A DNA stretch of 64,000 nucleotides from Micromonospora avicenniae (GTDB taxonomy: Bacteria > Actinomycetota > Actinomycetes > Mycobacteriales > Micromonosporaceae): positions 1-64,000 of the forward strand of contig NZ_FTNF01000009.1 in assembly GCF_900156065.1 (NCBI RefSeq), written 5' to 3'. Below, in pieces: positions 57,100 to 64,000 of this stretch. A program made the position numbers and the translations under genes. The notes under the pieces are model-generated. The model did not search any database. It saw only the letters and a list, made by a program, of their open reading frames with translations, and had not been told where the DNA came from. Each line of letters starts with the position of its first letter. The stretch's first letter is position 1.

Positions 57100-58069
57100 C
57101 CTGCGGTGGCTGCGGCCCACTGACCTGCGGTGGCTGCGGCCCGCCGACCGGCGGAGGTGGCGGCGCGCCGACCGGTGCCGCCGGCGGGTTCCGCCGCCGC
57201 CGTCGGCGCAGCAGCACGAGCAGCGCCGCCAGCGGTACGCCGAGCACCACCAGCCACGGCAACAGCGCGCCGAGCACGGTCAGCAGGAGGGTCATCGAGG
57301 ACAGGAAGACCTTCCAGCCACCGCGCAGCCCGGTCATGAAGCCGAGGTCGGTCGACTCGTCCGCCGTGCTCACGTCCCGCCCGAGCAGCGTGAGCGTGAT
57401 CGTGGACAGTGCGGTCAGGTCGGCCAGCCGGCGCTTCTTCGCCTCCAGCGAGGCCAGGTCCGCCTCCCGCTTGGCCAGCTCGCCCTCCAGCGACACCAGG
57501 TCGCTGATGGTGGTCGCCCGGGCCAGCAGCTTCCGGCCGCTGTCCACCCGGGCGCGTTGAGTGGCGATCCGCGCGTCCAGGTCCACGGTCTCCTCTGTGA
57601 CGTCCTCGGTACGGATCTCCCGCCGCTCCTGCCGGCCCAGCTTGGCGAGTTCGTCGACGATCCCGGTGAAACGCGCCGCCGGCACCCGCAGACTCAACTC
57701 GGCCCGCGCGTCGGCGTCGACGCTGCTCCGCTGGTCGCCGCCGACGAAGCCGCCCGCCGCGGTGACCGCCGCGACGGCGTCACGTGCCGCCTTGTCCACA
57801 TCGTCCACCCGTACCAGCATCGTTCCGGTGTAGATGATCGAGCGCTGGTCCACCCGCAGGTCCGGGGCGCCCGCGCCGGCGGGGCCGGGTGCGCCGGCCT
57901 CCCCGGGTACGCCCGCACGGGCCGGGGGCGGCGCCGCCCCCGCGTCCGCCGCACCGGCAGCCGAGCCGGCCTCATCGGTTCCGTCGGCGGCGCTGCACCC
58001 GCCGGCTGCCAGGCTCGCCACCAGCACCGCCACCAGGACCCCCCGACGCCGTCTGCTCCGTACGTCCAT
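57053..58069 (-). CDS. DUF4349 lipoprotein
   Basis: 338 residues. Signal RRRRGVLVAVLVASLAAGGC with the lipidated Cys at about residue 25, then a Gly/Ala/Pro linker. DUF4349 core: QRSIIYTGTMLVRVDDVDKA near 75 and a coiled coil (ISDLVSLEGELAKREADLAS) near 190. A membrane helix (LTVLGALLPWLVVLGVPLAA) near 275 precedes an RRRRRR stop and a Pro-rich tail with repeated GPQPPQVS. The topology of lipid anchor plus C-terminal helix is typical of the family. It overlaps the 3' end of the M20 gene. Confidence 0.85.
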   Translation of the reverse strand: MDVRSRRRRGVLVAVLVASLAAGGCSAADGTDEAGSAAGAADAGAAPPPARAGVPGEAGAPGPAGAGAPDLRVDQRSIIYTGTMLVRVDDVDKAARDAVAAVTAAGGFVGGDQRSSVDADARAELSLRVPAARFTGIVDELAKLGRQERREIRTEDVTEETVDLDARIATQRARVDSGRKLLARATTISDLVSLEGELAKREADLASLEAKKRRLADLTALSTITLTLLGRDVSTADESTDLGFMTGLRGGWKVFLSSMTLLLTVLGALLPWLVVLGVPLAALLVLLRRRRRRNPPAAPVGAPPPPPVGGPQPPQVSGPQPPQVSGPQPPVPATRSAP

Positions 58070-58181
58070 CTCCGCTCCCCTCCGCTCGCCCGATGGGCGA
58101 TACCTCGGACGTGGCGCGCCAGCACGCCGGTTCCGGCAGACTGCGCTGAGGACATCACGATTCGATAATCGAGGAGTCACG

Positions 58182-58808
58182 ATGCAGCTCACCAAGTACG
58201 CCCACTCCTGCCTCCGGGTGGAGCACGACGGGGGAGTGCTCGTCATCGACCCCGGTGTGTTCAGCGACCCCGTGGCGCTGGACGGGGCGGACGCGGTGCT
58301 GATCACCCACGAACATCCGGACCACCTGAACGTCGAGGCGGTCACCCGCCAGCTCGACCGGCGTCCCGCCCCGGTGTACGGGCCGGCTTCGCTCTCCGCG
58401 GCCCTCGGCGACGCGGCCGAGGCGCTGCGGGCGGTCCAGCCGGGCGAGTCGTTCACGGCCGCCGGGGTGGCCGTCCGCGCGTACGGCGGTCAGCATGCCG
58501 TGATCCACCCGGACATCCCGGTGGTGGAGAACGTGGGCTACCTGATCAACGACGTGGTCTACCACCCGGGGGACGCACTGGTGGTGCCGGACCTCCCGGT
58601 CGACACCCTCTTCGCGCCGATCCACGCCGCCTGGTCGAAGTTCTCCGAGGTGGTGGACTTCATCCGGGCGGTCGCGCCGCGCCGGGTGTACGCACTGCAC
58701 GACGCGCTGCTCAACGACAACGGGTACGGCCTGCTCGACCGCCAGTACGCGGCGCTGTCGCAGACGGACTACCGGCGGCTGGAACCCGGTACCCGGCTGG
58801 ACGCCTGA
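58182..58808 (+). CDS. MBL-fold metal-dependent hydrolase
   Basis: 208 residues, UlaG-like metallo-beta-lactamase fold. The zinc motif HEHPDH lies in VLITHEHPDHLN near residue 43, with H in GGQHAVIHPD and HD in ALHDALLND later. Substrate unknown. ATG 58182 has GAGGAG 5 nt upstream. Followed 4 nt later by the coiled-coil gene, so they form an operon. Confidence 0.88.
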   Translation: MQLTKYAHSCLRVEHDGGVLVIDPGVFSDPVALDGADAVLITHEHPDHLNVEAVTRQLDRRPAPVYGPASLSAALGDAAEALRAVQPGESFTAAGVAVRAYGGQHAVIHPDIPVVENVGYLINDVVYHPGDALVVPDLPVDTLFAPIHAAWSKFSEVVDFIRAVAPRRVYALHDALLNDNGYGLLDRQYAALSQTDYRRLEPGTRLDA

Positions 58809-58812
58809 GGCG

Positions 58813-59778
58813 ATGCCCGGCCCCTCGCCCGAGCTGGTCCAGCAGCTCTACAGCACGCCTCCCGACCGGTTCGTGGCCGCCCGGGACGCGGCCGTCGCGC
58901 AGGCGCGCAAGGCGGGTGACCCGGGGACCGCCCGTCAGATCGCCCGCCTGCGCCGTCCCACCGTGGCCGCCTGGCTGGTGAACCTGCTCGCCATCCGCCG
59001 CCCCGAGCTGGTCGCCGACCTGGTGCAGCTCGCCGAGGCGATGCGCTCGGCCCAGCGGGAACTGCGCGGTCCGCGGCTGCGGGAACTCTCCGCGCAGCGG
59101 CGCACGGTGGTCGGAGCGCTCCTCGCCGAGGTTCGCAAGCTGGCCGCGGAGGAGGCCGGCGCCCCGCCGGCCGGGAAGCTGCCGCTGACCGAGGTGGAGG
59201 CGACCTTGACCGCGGCGCTCTCCGACAGCGAGGTGGCCGAGCAGGTACGCGCCGGACGGCTGCTCCGGGCGGCCAGCTACGCCGGCTTCGGTGAAGTGCC
59301 CCGCCCGCAACTGCGCCTGGTCACCGGCGGTGAGGACGAGGAGGAGGAGGAACGGCGGCGACGGGAGGCCGGTCGAGCCCCCGCCCAACGCGCGCCCGGC
59401 GGACGGGAGGCCGAGCGGGCCGCGGAACGGGCCGAGCGTAAGGCGCGGGCCGAGCGGGCACGGCAGCGCCGGGCGTTGGAACGCGAGCTGGCGAAGGCGC
59501 GCGCCGACCAGGACCGGGCCGAGTCGGAGCTGGCGGACGCGACCGAGGTCGAACACGACGGCGCGGCGGCGCTCGACGAGATCGAGACCGAGCTGGCCGA
59601 ACTGGAACGGCGGCGGGCGGTCGCCGAGCAGGAGCTGAGCCGGGCCAAGCTGGCCCGCCGCGCAGCGGAGCGGGCGCTGACCGCGGCCCGGCGGCGCGCC
59701 GGCGAGGTAGAGGCGGCCGTGGAGGCACTGGACGCCGAGGACGGGGATTCCAGCACGGGCAGCGACGAGGCAGACTGA
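58813..59778 (+). CDS. coiled-coil protein
   Basis: 321 residues. The N-terminal 150 residues are helical (LVQQLYSTPPDRFVAARDAA; RPTVAAWLVNLLAIRRPELV). From about 175 it is a long Arg/Glu/Ala coiled coil (EEEERRRREAGRAPAQRAPG; ELAELERRRAVAEQELSRAK) ending in an acidic tail. No catalytic motif. It begins 4 nt after the MBL gene. Its role is unknown; structural or nucleic-acid-binding functions are possible. Confidence 0.75.
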   Translation: MPGPSPELVQQLYSTPPDRFVAARDAAVAQARKAGDPGTARQIARLRRPTVAAWLVNLLAIRRPELVADLVQLAEAMRSAQRELRGPRLRELSAQRRTVVGALLAEVRKLAAEEAGAPPAGKLPLTEVEATLTAALSDSEVAEQVRAGRLLRAASYAGFGEVPRPQLRLVTGGEDEEEEERRRREAGRAPAQRAPGGREAERAAERAERKARAERARQRRALERELAKARADQDRAESELADATEVEHDGAAALDEIETELAELERRRAVAEQELSRAKLARRAAERALTAARRRAGEVEAAVEALDAEDGDSSTGSDEAD

Positions 59779-59836
59779 CGTCGATGGACTTTCGTGTGGT
59801 GCGGGCGGGACGCTCCGGCGCGCGTGGGCGGGCCCG

Positions 59837-60598
59837 ATGACCCCGGAGCAGATCGCCGCGGCCAGCAAGCCCCTGGTGCTGGAACTGGGCGACGCCTTCG
59901 GCCGCTGCCCGGTGACGTTGCGTCGGGCCCGGCTGCTCGGCATCTCCGGCTGGGCCTTCTACGTCGCGGGTCGAGCCGGCGCCCTCGGTGACGTACGGGC
60001 CGAGACGGTGGCCGCCACCCTCGGCTTCCTCGCGCCGGACGCGGTGGCGGACGGCTGGGACGGGGCGGCGCGCACGGTCCGGCCGTCCGAGGTGGCCGCC
60101 GCGATGCTCGCCGAGTGCTGCCGGTGGGGTTCGCAGCACCTGGACGACCTACCCCGGGTCGACCGGCTCGTCGGGCTGCTCGAACGGGCGGTCCACGCCG
60201 CGGACGGCAGCGGCATGCCGCTCTTCGCCGCCTGGCGGGCGATACCAGTGCCGCACCGCGCCGCCGGGGCCCGCGCCGCGGCGGCGTTACGTCTGCTCCG
60301 GGAGTACTTCACGGGTGCGTACCTGCTCGCCGTCCGGGCCGGGGGGATGACCCCGCTCGAGGCGGTGCTCAGCGGGCCGGAGGGGGAGGCGGGCGCGATG
60401 GCGTGCGGCTGGCCGCCGCCGTACCCGGCTGTGGGTCCGCTGGTCCGGCGGCGGCTCTGGGCCGAGGCGGTGACCCACCGGCTGGCCGCGCCGGCGTTCG
60501 CCGCGCTCGGGCCGGTCGACGGCACCGAGCTGGTGGAGCTGCTGGCCGCCACCCGCGCGCACCTCGGCGCGGTGGCCCGCGCGCATCCTGCGGCCTGA
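59837..60598 (+). CDS. SCO6745-family protein
   Basis: 253 residues, all-helical, soluble. Matches the SCO6745 pattern: ARLLGISGWAFYVAGRAGAL with VRAETVAATLGFLAPDAV near residue 55, and PHRAAGARAAAALRLLREYF near 140. The family is actinobacterial and often described as helix-turn-helix-like; function unproven. It follows the coiled-coil gene by 58 nt. Confidence 0.7.
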   Translation: MTPEQIAAASKPLVLELGDAFGRCPVTLRRARLLGISGWAFYVAGRAGALGDVRAETVAATLGFLAPDAVADGWDGAARTVRPSEVAAAMLAECCRWGSQHLDDLPRVDRLVGLLERAVHAADGSGMPLFAAWRAIPVPHRAAGARAAAALRLLREYFTGAYLLAVRAGGMTPLEAVLSGPEGEAGAMACGWPPPYPAVGPLVRRRLWAEAVTHRLAAPAFAALGPVDGTELVELLAATRAHLGAVARAHPAA

Positions 60599-60740
60599 GC
60601 GCTACCGGGGGTGGGACGGCGATCTCGCGTCTCGACGCGCACCCGCCCGGCCCGCGCCTCGGCGTCGGGCGAGAAGCAGCGCGACGTTCGAGGTCGTAAA
60701 TGGGCGGCGTGGGCGAACCGGCTCTGCCAGGATCGGCGGC

Positions 60741-61724
60741 GTGACCCTTCCCGCTGGTTGGAGCGCGCGCCGGCCCACCCTCGACGACGTGCCCGCGATC
60801 CTCGCGGTGGTGCACGCCGCGGACACCTTCGCCGTCGGCTACCCGGACTTCGACGCCGCCGACGTCGAGGCTGCGCTGAGCGGCCCGTACGTCGACCCGT
60901 CCCGCGACTCCTGGCTGGCGCTCGACCCGGACGGCCACGTGGTCGGCTGGACGAGCATCGACAACCCGACCGGCACCGGCCGGGAGTTCGTGGACGTCTA
61001 CGTCGACCCGGAGCGGGGCAGGCAGCTACGCGGGTCGCTGCTGGCCCGCCAGCTCGACCGGGTCGCGGAGCGCGCCGCCGAACGGTCATTGCCGGCGCTC
61101 ACCGTGCGGTGTGCGGCCTTCGAGCCGGAGCGGGACTGGGCGCGGGTCCTGCGCGACACCGGTTTCACCCTGGCGAAACGTTACGTCCGCATGCACCGCT
61201 CGCTGGCCGACCTGCCCGCTGAGCCGCCCTCGCCGCCCGGTGTGGCGGTCCGCCCGGTCGATCCCGACGACGAACTGGACCTGCGCGAGTTCCACCGGAT
61301 CTTCGACACCGCCTTCCGGGACACGCCCGACTACGAGCCGCTCGGGTACGCCGAGTGGCGCAAGAAGGTCACCCAGCACGGCACCAGCTGGGACGAGTGG
61401 TTCGTCGCGGAGGTCGACGGGGTGGCGGTCGGCGCGCTGCAATCCTCCGACCAGGCGCTCGACCAGGACGAGGGTTTCGTGCGGAGCCTCTCCGTGCTGC
61501 CCGGATTCCGGCGGCGGGGGGTGGGGGCCGCGCTGCTGCGCCGGGCGTTCAGCCGGTACGCCGAGAAGGGGCGCGCCTCCGCCGGTCTGGGCGTGGACCT
61601 GACCAACCCGACCACGCCGCTGTCCCTCTACCGCTCCGTGGGCCTGCGGGAGACCCGCTGGACCGACATGTACGAGCTGGTCGTGCCGGCCGCGTCGACG
61701 AGCGCGGCGTCGAAGGTCGGTTGA
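60741..61724 (+). CDS. tandem GNAT acetyltransferase
   Basis: 327 residues with two GNAT domains, about 1-155 and 165-320. The second has the acetyl-CoA loop SVLPGFRRRGVGAALLRRAF and SLYRSVGLRETRW; the first domain is degenerate (VDVYVDPERGRQLRGSLLAR). The arrangement resembles mycothiol synthase MshD and related enzymes, but the key MshD identity cannot be asserted. GTG 60741. A hairpin terminator follows. Confidence 0.82.
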   Translation: MTLPAGWSARRPTLDDVPAILAVVHAADTFAVGYPDFDAADVEAALSGPYVDPSRDSWLALDPDGHVVGWTSIDNPTGTGREFVDVYVDPERGRQLRGSLLARQLDRVAERAAERSLPALTVRCAAFEPERDWARVLRDTGFTLAKRYVRMHRSLADLPAEPPSPPGVAVRPVDPDDELDLREFHRIFDTAFRDTPDYEPLGYAEWRKKVTQHGTSWDEWFVAEVDGVAVGALQSSDQALDQDEGFVRSLSVLPGFRRRGVGAALLRRAFSRYAEKGRASAGLGVDLTNPTTPLSLYRSVGLRETRWTDMYELVVPAASTSAASKVG

Positions 61725-61730
61725 CGTCCC

Positions 61731-61751
61731 GCCGGACGACTTCCGTCCGGC
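61731..61751 (+). terminator. hairpin after the GNAT gene
   Basis: GCCGGACG and CGTCCGGC form an 8-bp perfect stem with a 5-nt loop, starting 6 nt after the stop; no U-tract. Confidence 0.6.
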
Positions 61752-61848
61752 ACCGGTTCCGCTCGAATGTGTGATCGGCGACCCCTCCGCGCAGCCCGGA
61801 CGGTGGAGCGTACGGGCGCGGTAGCAGACTGGTGGGGTGCGACCTACG

Positions 61849-62304
61849 TTACGCCGAGGCGGTGCCGGTGGGGCGGGAGCGCAGCTCGGAGACGTAGTCG
61901 TCCGGCGCCCCGGCCTTCTCCGCAGCGGTCGCGATCTCCGACAGGTACCACGAGGTCGGCAGTCCGCCCTCGTAGCCGTCGAAGACGTAGATCCACGCGG
62001 TCACGTCGCCGTCGAGCGTCGAGACGCGGACGTGCAGCTTGCGGTACGTGCCGGAGGTCACACCCTCGATCTCGTCGAGCTGGGCGGCGTCGTACGGGTG
62101 GATGTCGTAGAGCGCCACGAAGACCCGGTCGCCGGGGGATTCGACGAGGGTGCTCACCGCGCCTTCCCAGCCGATGACGTCCTCGCCGGCGAAGGTCAGC
62201 CGCCAGCCTTCCAGCCAGCCGGTGCCCACCATGGGCGAATGCGGGCAGTAGGCGCGCATCCGACCGGGGTCGAGGTTTGAGCCGTAGGCGGCGTGAAGAC
62301 GCAC
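61849..62304 (-). CDS. gamma-glutamylcyclotransferase-like protein
   Basis: 151 residues. The GGCT fold signature YGSNL is at residues 7-11, followed by RMRAYCPHSPMVGTGWLEGW; DEIEGVTSGTYRKL contains the probable catalytic Glu. Members cyclise gamma-glutamyl amines to 5-oxoproline or release amines; substrate unknown. GTG 62304. Divergent from lpdA and convergent with the GNAT gene. Confidence 0.85.
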   Translation of the reverse strand: MRLHAAYGSNLDPGRMRAYCPHSPMVGTGWLEGWRLTFAGEDVIGWEGAVSTLVESPGDRVFVALYDIHPYDAAQLDEIEGVTSGTYRKLHVRVSTLDGDVTAWIYVFDGYEGGLPTSWYLSEIATAAEKAGAPDDYVSELRSRPTGTASA

Positions 62305-62410
62305 GGCGATGACGATAGCCCGGCGGACGGGTGGGGGAGAATACGACGGTGCGTGTCGGACGCGTTCAGGAGAAGAAAGTCACTGTGAGCATCGACGAGG
62401 GGCGAGTGCG

Positions 62411-63814
62411 GTGAGCCGGATCGTGATCATCGGGGGCGGGCCGGCCGGCTACGAGGCGGCGCTGGTCGCCGCACAGCTGGACGCCGACGTCACCGTGGTG
62501 GAGGCCGAGGGCGCCGGCGGGGCCTGTGTGCTGTCCGACTGCGTACCGTCGAAGACCTTCATCGCGAGTTCCGAGGTGGTGACCGGCTACCGGGACACCG
62601 AGGAGTTCGGGGTGCACTCGGACGGGCTGGAGGCGGTCACCGTCGACGCGACGGCAGTGCACCAGCGGGTGAAGCGGCTCGCGCTCGCCCAGTCGGCCGA
62701 CGTTCACGCCAAGCTGCTCAAGGCCGGCGTCACCTTCGTGGCCGGCACCGCCCGCCTGGGGGAGGACATGCTCGGTCACACGCACCGCGTGGTGGTCAGC
62801 CCCGCCGACGGCGCCGCCGACTACACGATCGACGCCACCACGGTCCTGATCGCGACCGGCGCCACCCCGCGCCAACTGCCGACGGCCCTCCCGGACGGCG
62901 AGCGGATCCTCACCTGGCGGCAGGTGTACGACCTGCCCGAGCTGCCCGAGCACCTGATCGTGGTCGGCTCCGGTGTGACCGGCGCCGAGTTCGCCAGCGC
63001 GTACCTCGGGATGGGCGTCGAGGTCACCCTGGTGTCCAGCCGGGACCGGGTCATGCCGCAGGAGGACGCCGACGCGGCGCAGGCGATCGAGCGGGTCTTC
63101 CGCGCCCGGGGCATGAGCATCCTGAACAACTCCCGCGCCGACGCGGTCCGTCGCACCGACACCGGCGTCGAGGTCGAGCTCTCCGACGGTCGCAAGGTGT
63201 ACGGCTCGCACGCGCTGATCACGGTCGGCTCGATCCCCAACACCGCCGACCTCGGCCTCGCCGAGTACGGCGTCGAGCTGGGCCGGGGCGGCTACGTGAG
63301 AGTCGACCGGGTGTCCCGGACCAACGTGCCCGGCATCTACGCCGCCGGCGACTGCACCGGCGTGCTCGCGCTGGCCAGCGTCGCGGCCATGCAGGGCCGG
63401 ATCGCGATGTGGCACGCGCTCGGCGAGGCGGTCCGCCCGCTGCGGCTGCGGACCGTCGCCGCGAACGCCTTCACCTCGCCCGAGCTGGCCACCGTGGGCG
63501 TCTCGCAGAACGAGGTGGACGCCGGCACGGTCCCGGCCCGGCAGGTGATGCTGCCGCTGGCGGGCAACGCCCGGGCCAAGATGGACGACCTGGCGGACGG
63601 CTTCGTGAAGCTCTTCTGCCGACCGGCCAGCGGGCAGGTGATCGGCGGTGTGGTGGTGGCGCCCAAGGCGAGCGAGCTGATCCTGCCGATCACCATGGCG
63701 GTGGAGAACAACCTCACCGTCAACGAGCTGGCCCAGACGATCACCATCTACCCGAGCCTCTCCGGATCGATCACCGAGTCGGCCCGCCAGCTCATGCTCC
63801 ACGAACTGGAGTGA
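62411..63814 (+). CDS. lpdA: LpdA-type flavoprotein, NAD(P)H-quinone dehydrogenase
   Basis: 467 residues. FAD Rossmann motif VIIGGGPAGYEAAL, NAD(P) motif VVGSGVTGAEFASA and a second FAD motif GIYAAGDCTG. The redox site GGACVLSDCVPSKT keeps C39 and C44, but the C-terminal region reads TIYPSLSGSITES where lipoamide dehydrogenases have the His-Glu pair. This pattern matches M. tuberculosis LpdA (Rv3303c), a quinone reductase rather than a true dihydrolipoamide dehydrogenase. GTG 62411 with GAGGGG upstream is the start; longer upstream readings are non-homologous. Confidence 0.9.
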   Translation: MSRIVIIGGGPAGYEAALVAAQLDADVTVVEAEGAGGACVLSDCVPSKTFIASSEVVTGYRDTEEFGVHSDGLEAVTVDATAVHQRVKRLALAQSADVHAKLLKAGVTFVAGTARLGEDMLGHTHRVVVSPADGAADYTIDATTVLIATGATPRQLPTALPDGERILTWRQVYDLPELPEHLIVVGSGVTGAEFASAYLGMGVEVTLVSSRDRVMPQEDADAAQAIERVFRARGMSILNNSRADAVRRTDTGVEVELSDGRKVYGSHALITVGSIPNTADLGLAEYGVELGRGGYVRVDRVSRTNVPGIYAAGDCTGVLALASVAAMQGRIAMWHALGEAVRPLRLRTVAANAFTSPELATVGVSQNEVDAGTVPARQVMLPLAGNARAKMDDLADGFVKLFCRPASGQVIGGVVVAPKASELILPITMAVENNLTVNELAQTITIYPSLSGSITESARQLMLHELE

Positions 63815-64000
63815 CTGCCGCTTCTGCCGGCCGTACCCCGGCCGGCGTACGCGGCCGTGCGGTCGTGGCCCTCCGCCGAGGCGCCACGACCGCCTGATCT
63901 CCGCCGTCCGGCGAGCCCGTGACCACCAGGGCGAAGATGGTGAGCACGGCGACCTCGGCCAGGATCAGCAGGCGCTCCACCAGCCCGATGAGCACGCGGT
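63792..64000 (-). CDS. 3' fragment of a membrane-protein gene (edge of window)
   Basis: A minus-strand frame open to the right edge ends at 63792. It encodes one hydrophobic helix (ERLLILAEVAVLTIFALVV) followed by an Arg/Pro/Ala-rich tail. The real start lies outside, although an ATG at 63995 also exists. The stop overlaps the end of lpdA by 23 nt, and the 63859-63893 hairpin lies inside, so the true 3' end is doubtful. Confidence 0.35.
   Translation of the reverse strand, partial: RVLIGLVERLLILAEVAVLTIFALVVTGSPDGGDQAVVAPRRRATTARPRTPAGVRPAEAAVTPVRGA
63859..63893. terminator. hairpin downstream of lpdA
   Basis: GCGGTCGTGGC (63859-63869) pairs perfectly with 63883-63893 across a 13-nt loop. 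A GGCCG/CGGCC repeat at about 63828-63844 lies just before. Probable terminator for lpdA and possibly for the gene entering from the right. Confidence 0.6.

Overview
The window is GC-rich actinobacterial chromosome. GTG, TTG and probably one CTG start codons, 4-nt stop/start overlaps, actinobacterial families (SCO6745, GPP34, DUF4349, conservon genes) and a BlaI/M56 pair point to Micromonosporaceae (Micromonospora or Salinispora-like). That placement is inferred from gene content; there is no rRNA marker. No tRNA, rRNA, CRISPR array, intact insertion sequence or prophage was seen.

Layout. 0.2-2.0 kb: small orphan genes. 2.2-4.4 kb: galE-galK. 4.6-9.6 kb: CorC-like CBS protein, trpS, 2'-5' RNA ligase-like protein, YihY, YtrA-type GntR regulator, VOC protein. 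9.9-12.9 kb: GH13 alpha-glucosidase with its LacI regulator and CTTGC/GCAAG operators. 13.5-25.1 kb: nucleoside uptake and salvage, with a BMP lipoprotein, RbsA-like ATPase, two permeases, cytidine deaminase, thymidine phosphorylase, adenosine deaminase and a uridine kinase-like protein; an RlmA-type methyltransferase gene lies among them. 25.2-30.3 kb: a four-gene conservon (sensor kinase, roadblock, DUF742, GTPase). 30.6-33.9 kb, convergent to it: a protein that looks like a catalytically dead IS110-type transposase joined to a conservon-kinase tail, plus an acidic protein. 35.3-42.7 kb: blaI-M56 peptidase-cydABDC, all leftward. 42.9-46.9 kb: two aldehyde dehydrogenase-family genes, deoC and divergent upp. 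47.1-49.4 kb: ECF sigma factor with a membrane partner, and a GPP34 protein. 49.5-58 kb: phospho-sugar mutase, Ser/Thr kinase, acyl-CoA mutase large subunit, M20 hydrolase, DUF4349 lipoprotein. 58-64 kb: MBL-fold protein, coiled-coil protein, SCO6745 protein, tandem GNAT, gamma-glutamylcyclotransferase-like protein, LpdA-type flavoprotein and a gene fragment at the edge.

The salvage genes form a pathway. Nucleosides enter through the BMP/ABC system; Cdd and Add deaminate them, DeoA phosphorolyses pyrimidine deoxynucleosides, the phospho-sugar mutase may isomerise deoxyribose-1-phosphate, DeoC yields acetaldehyde that the adjacent dehydrogenase could oxidise, and Upp and the kinase recover uracil and uridine. 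The set cdd-deoA-add-upp-mutase-M20-lpdA matches the M. tuberculosis Rv3303c-Rv3315c neighbourhood from memory, with other modules interspersed.

Most notable observations: (1) two 72-nt hairpins with the same 23/26/23 geometry, unrelated stems and an identical loop; (2) BlaI-like operator dyads upstream of both blaI and cydA; (3) the transposase-like/conservon-tail fusion; (4) a CTG start and a 27-codon coupling mini-ORF in the nucleoside transporter operon.
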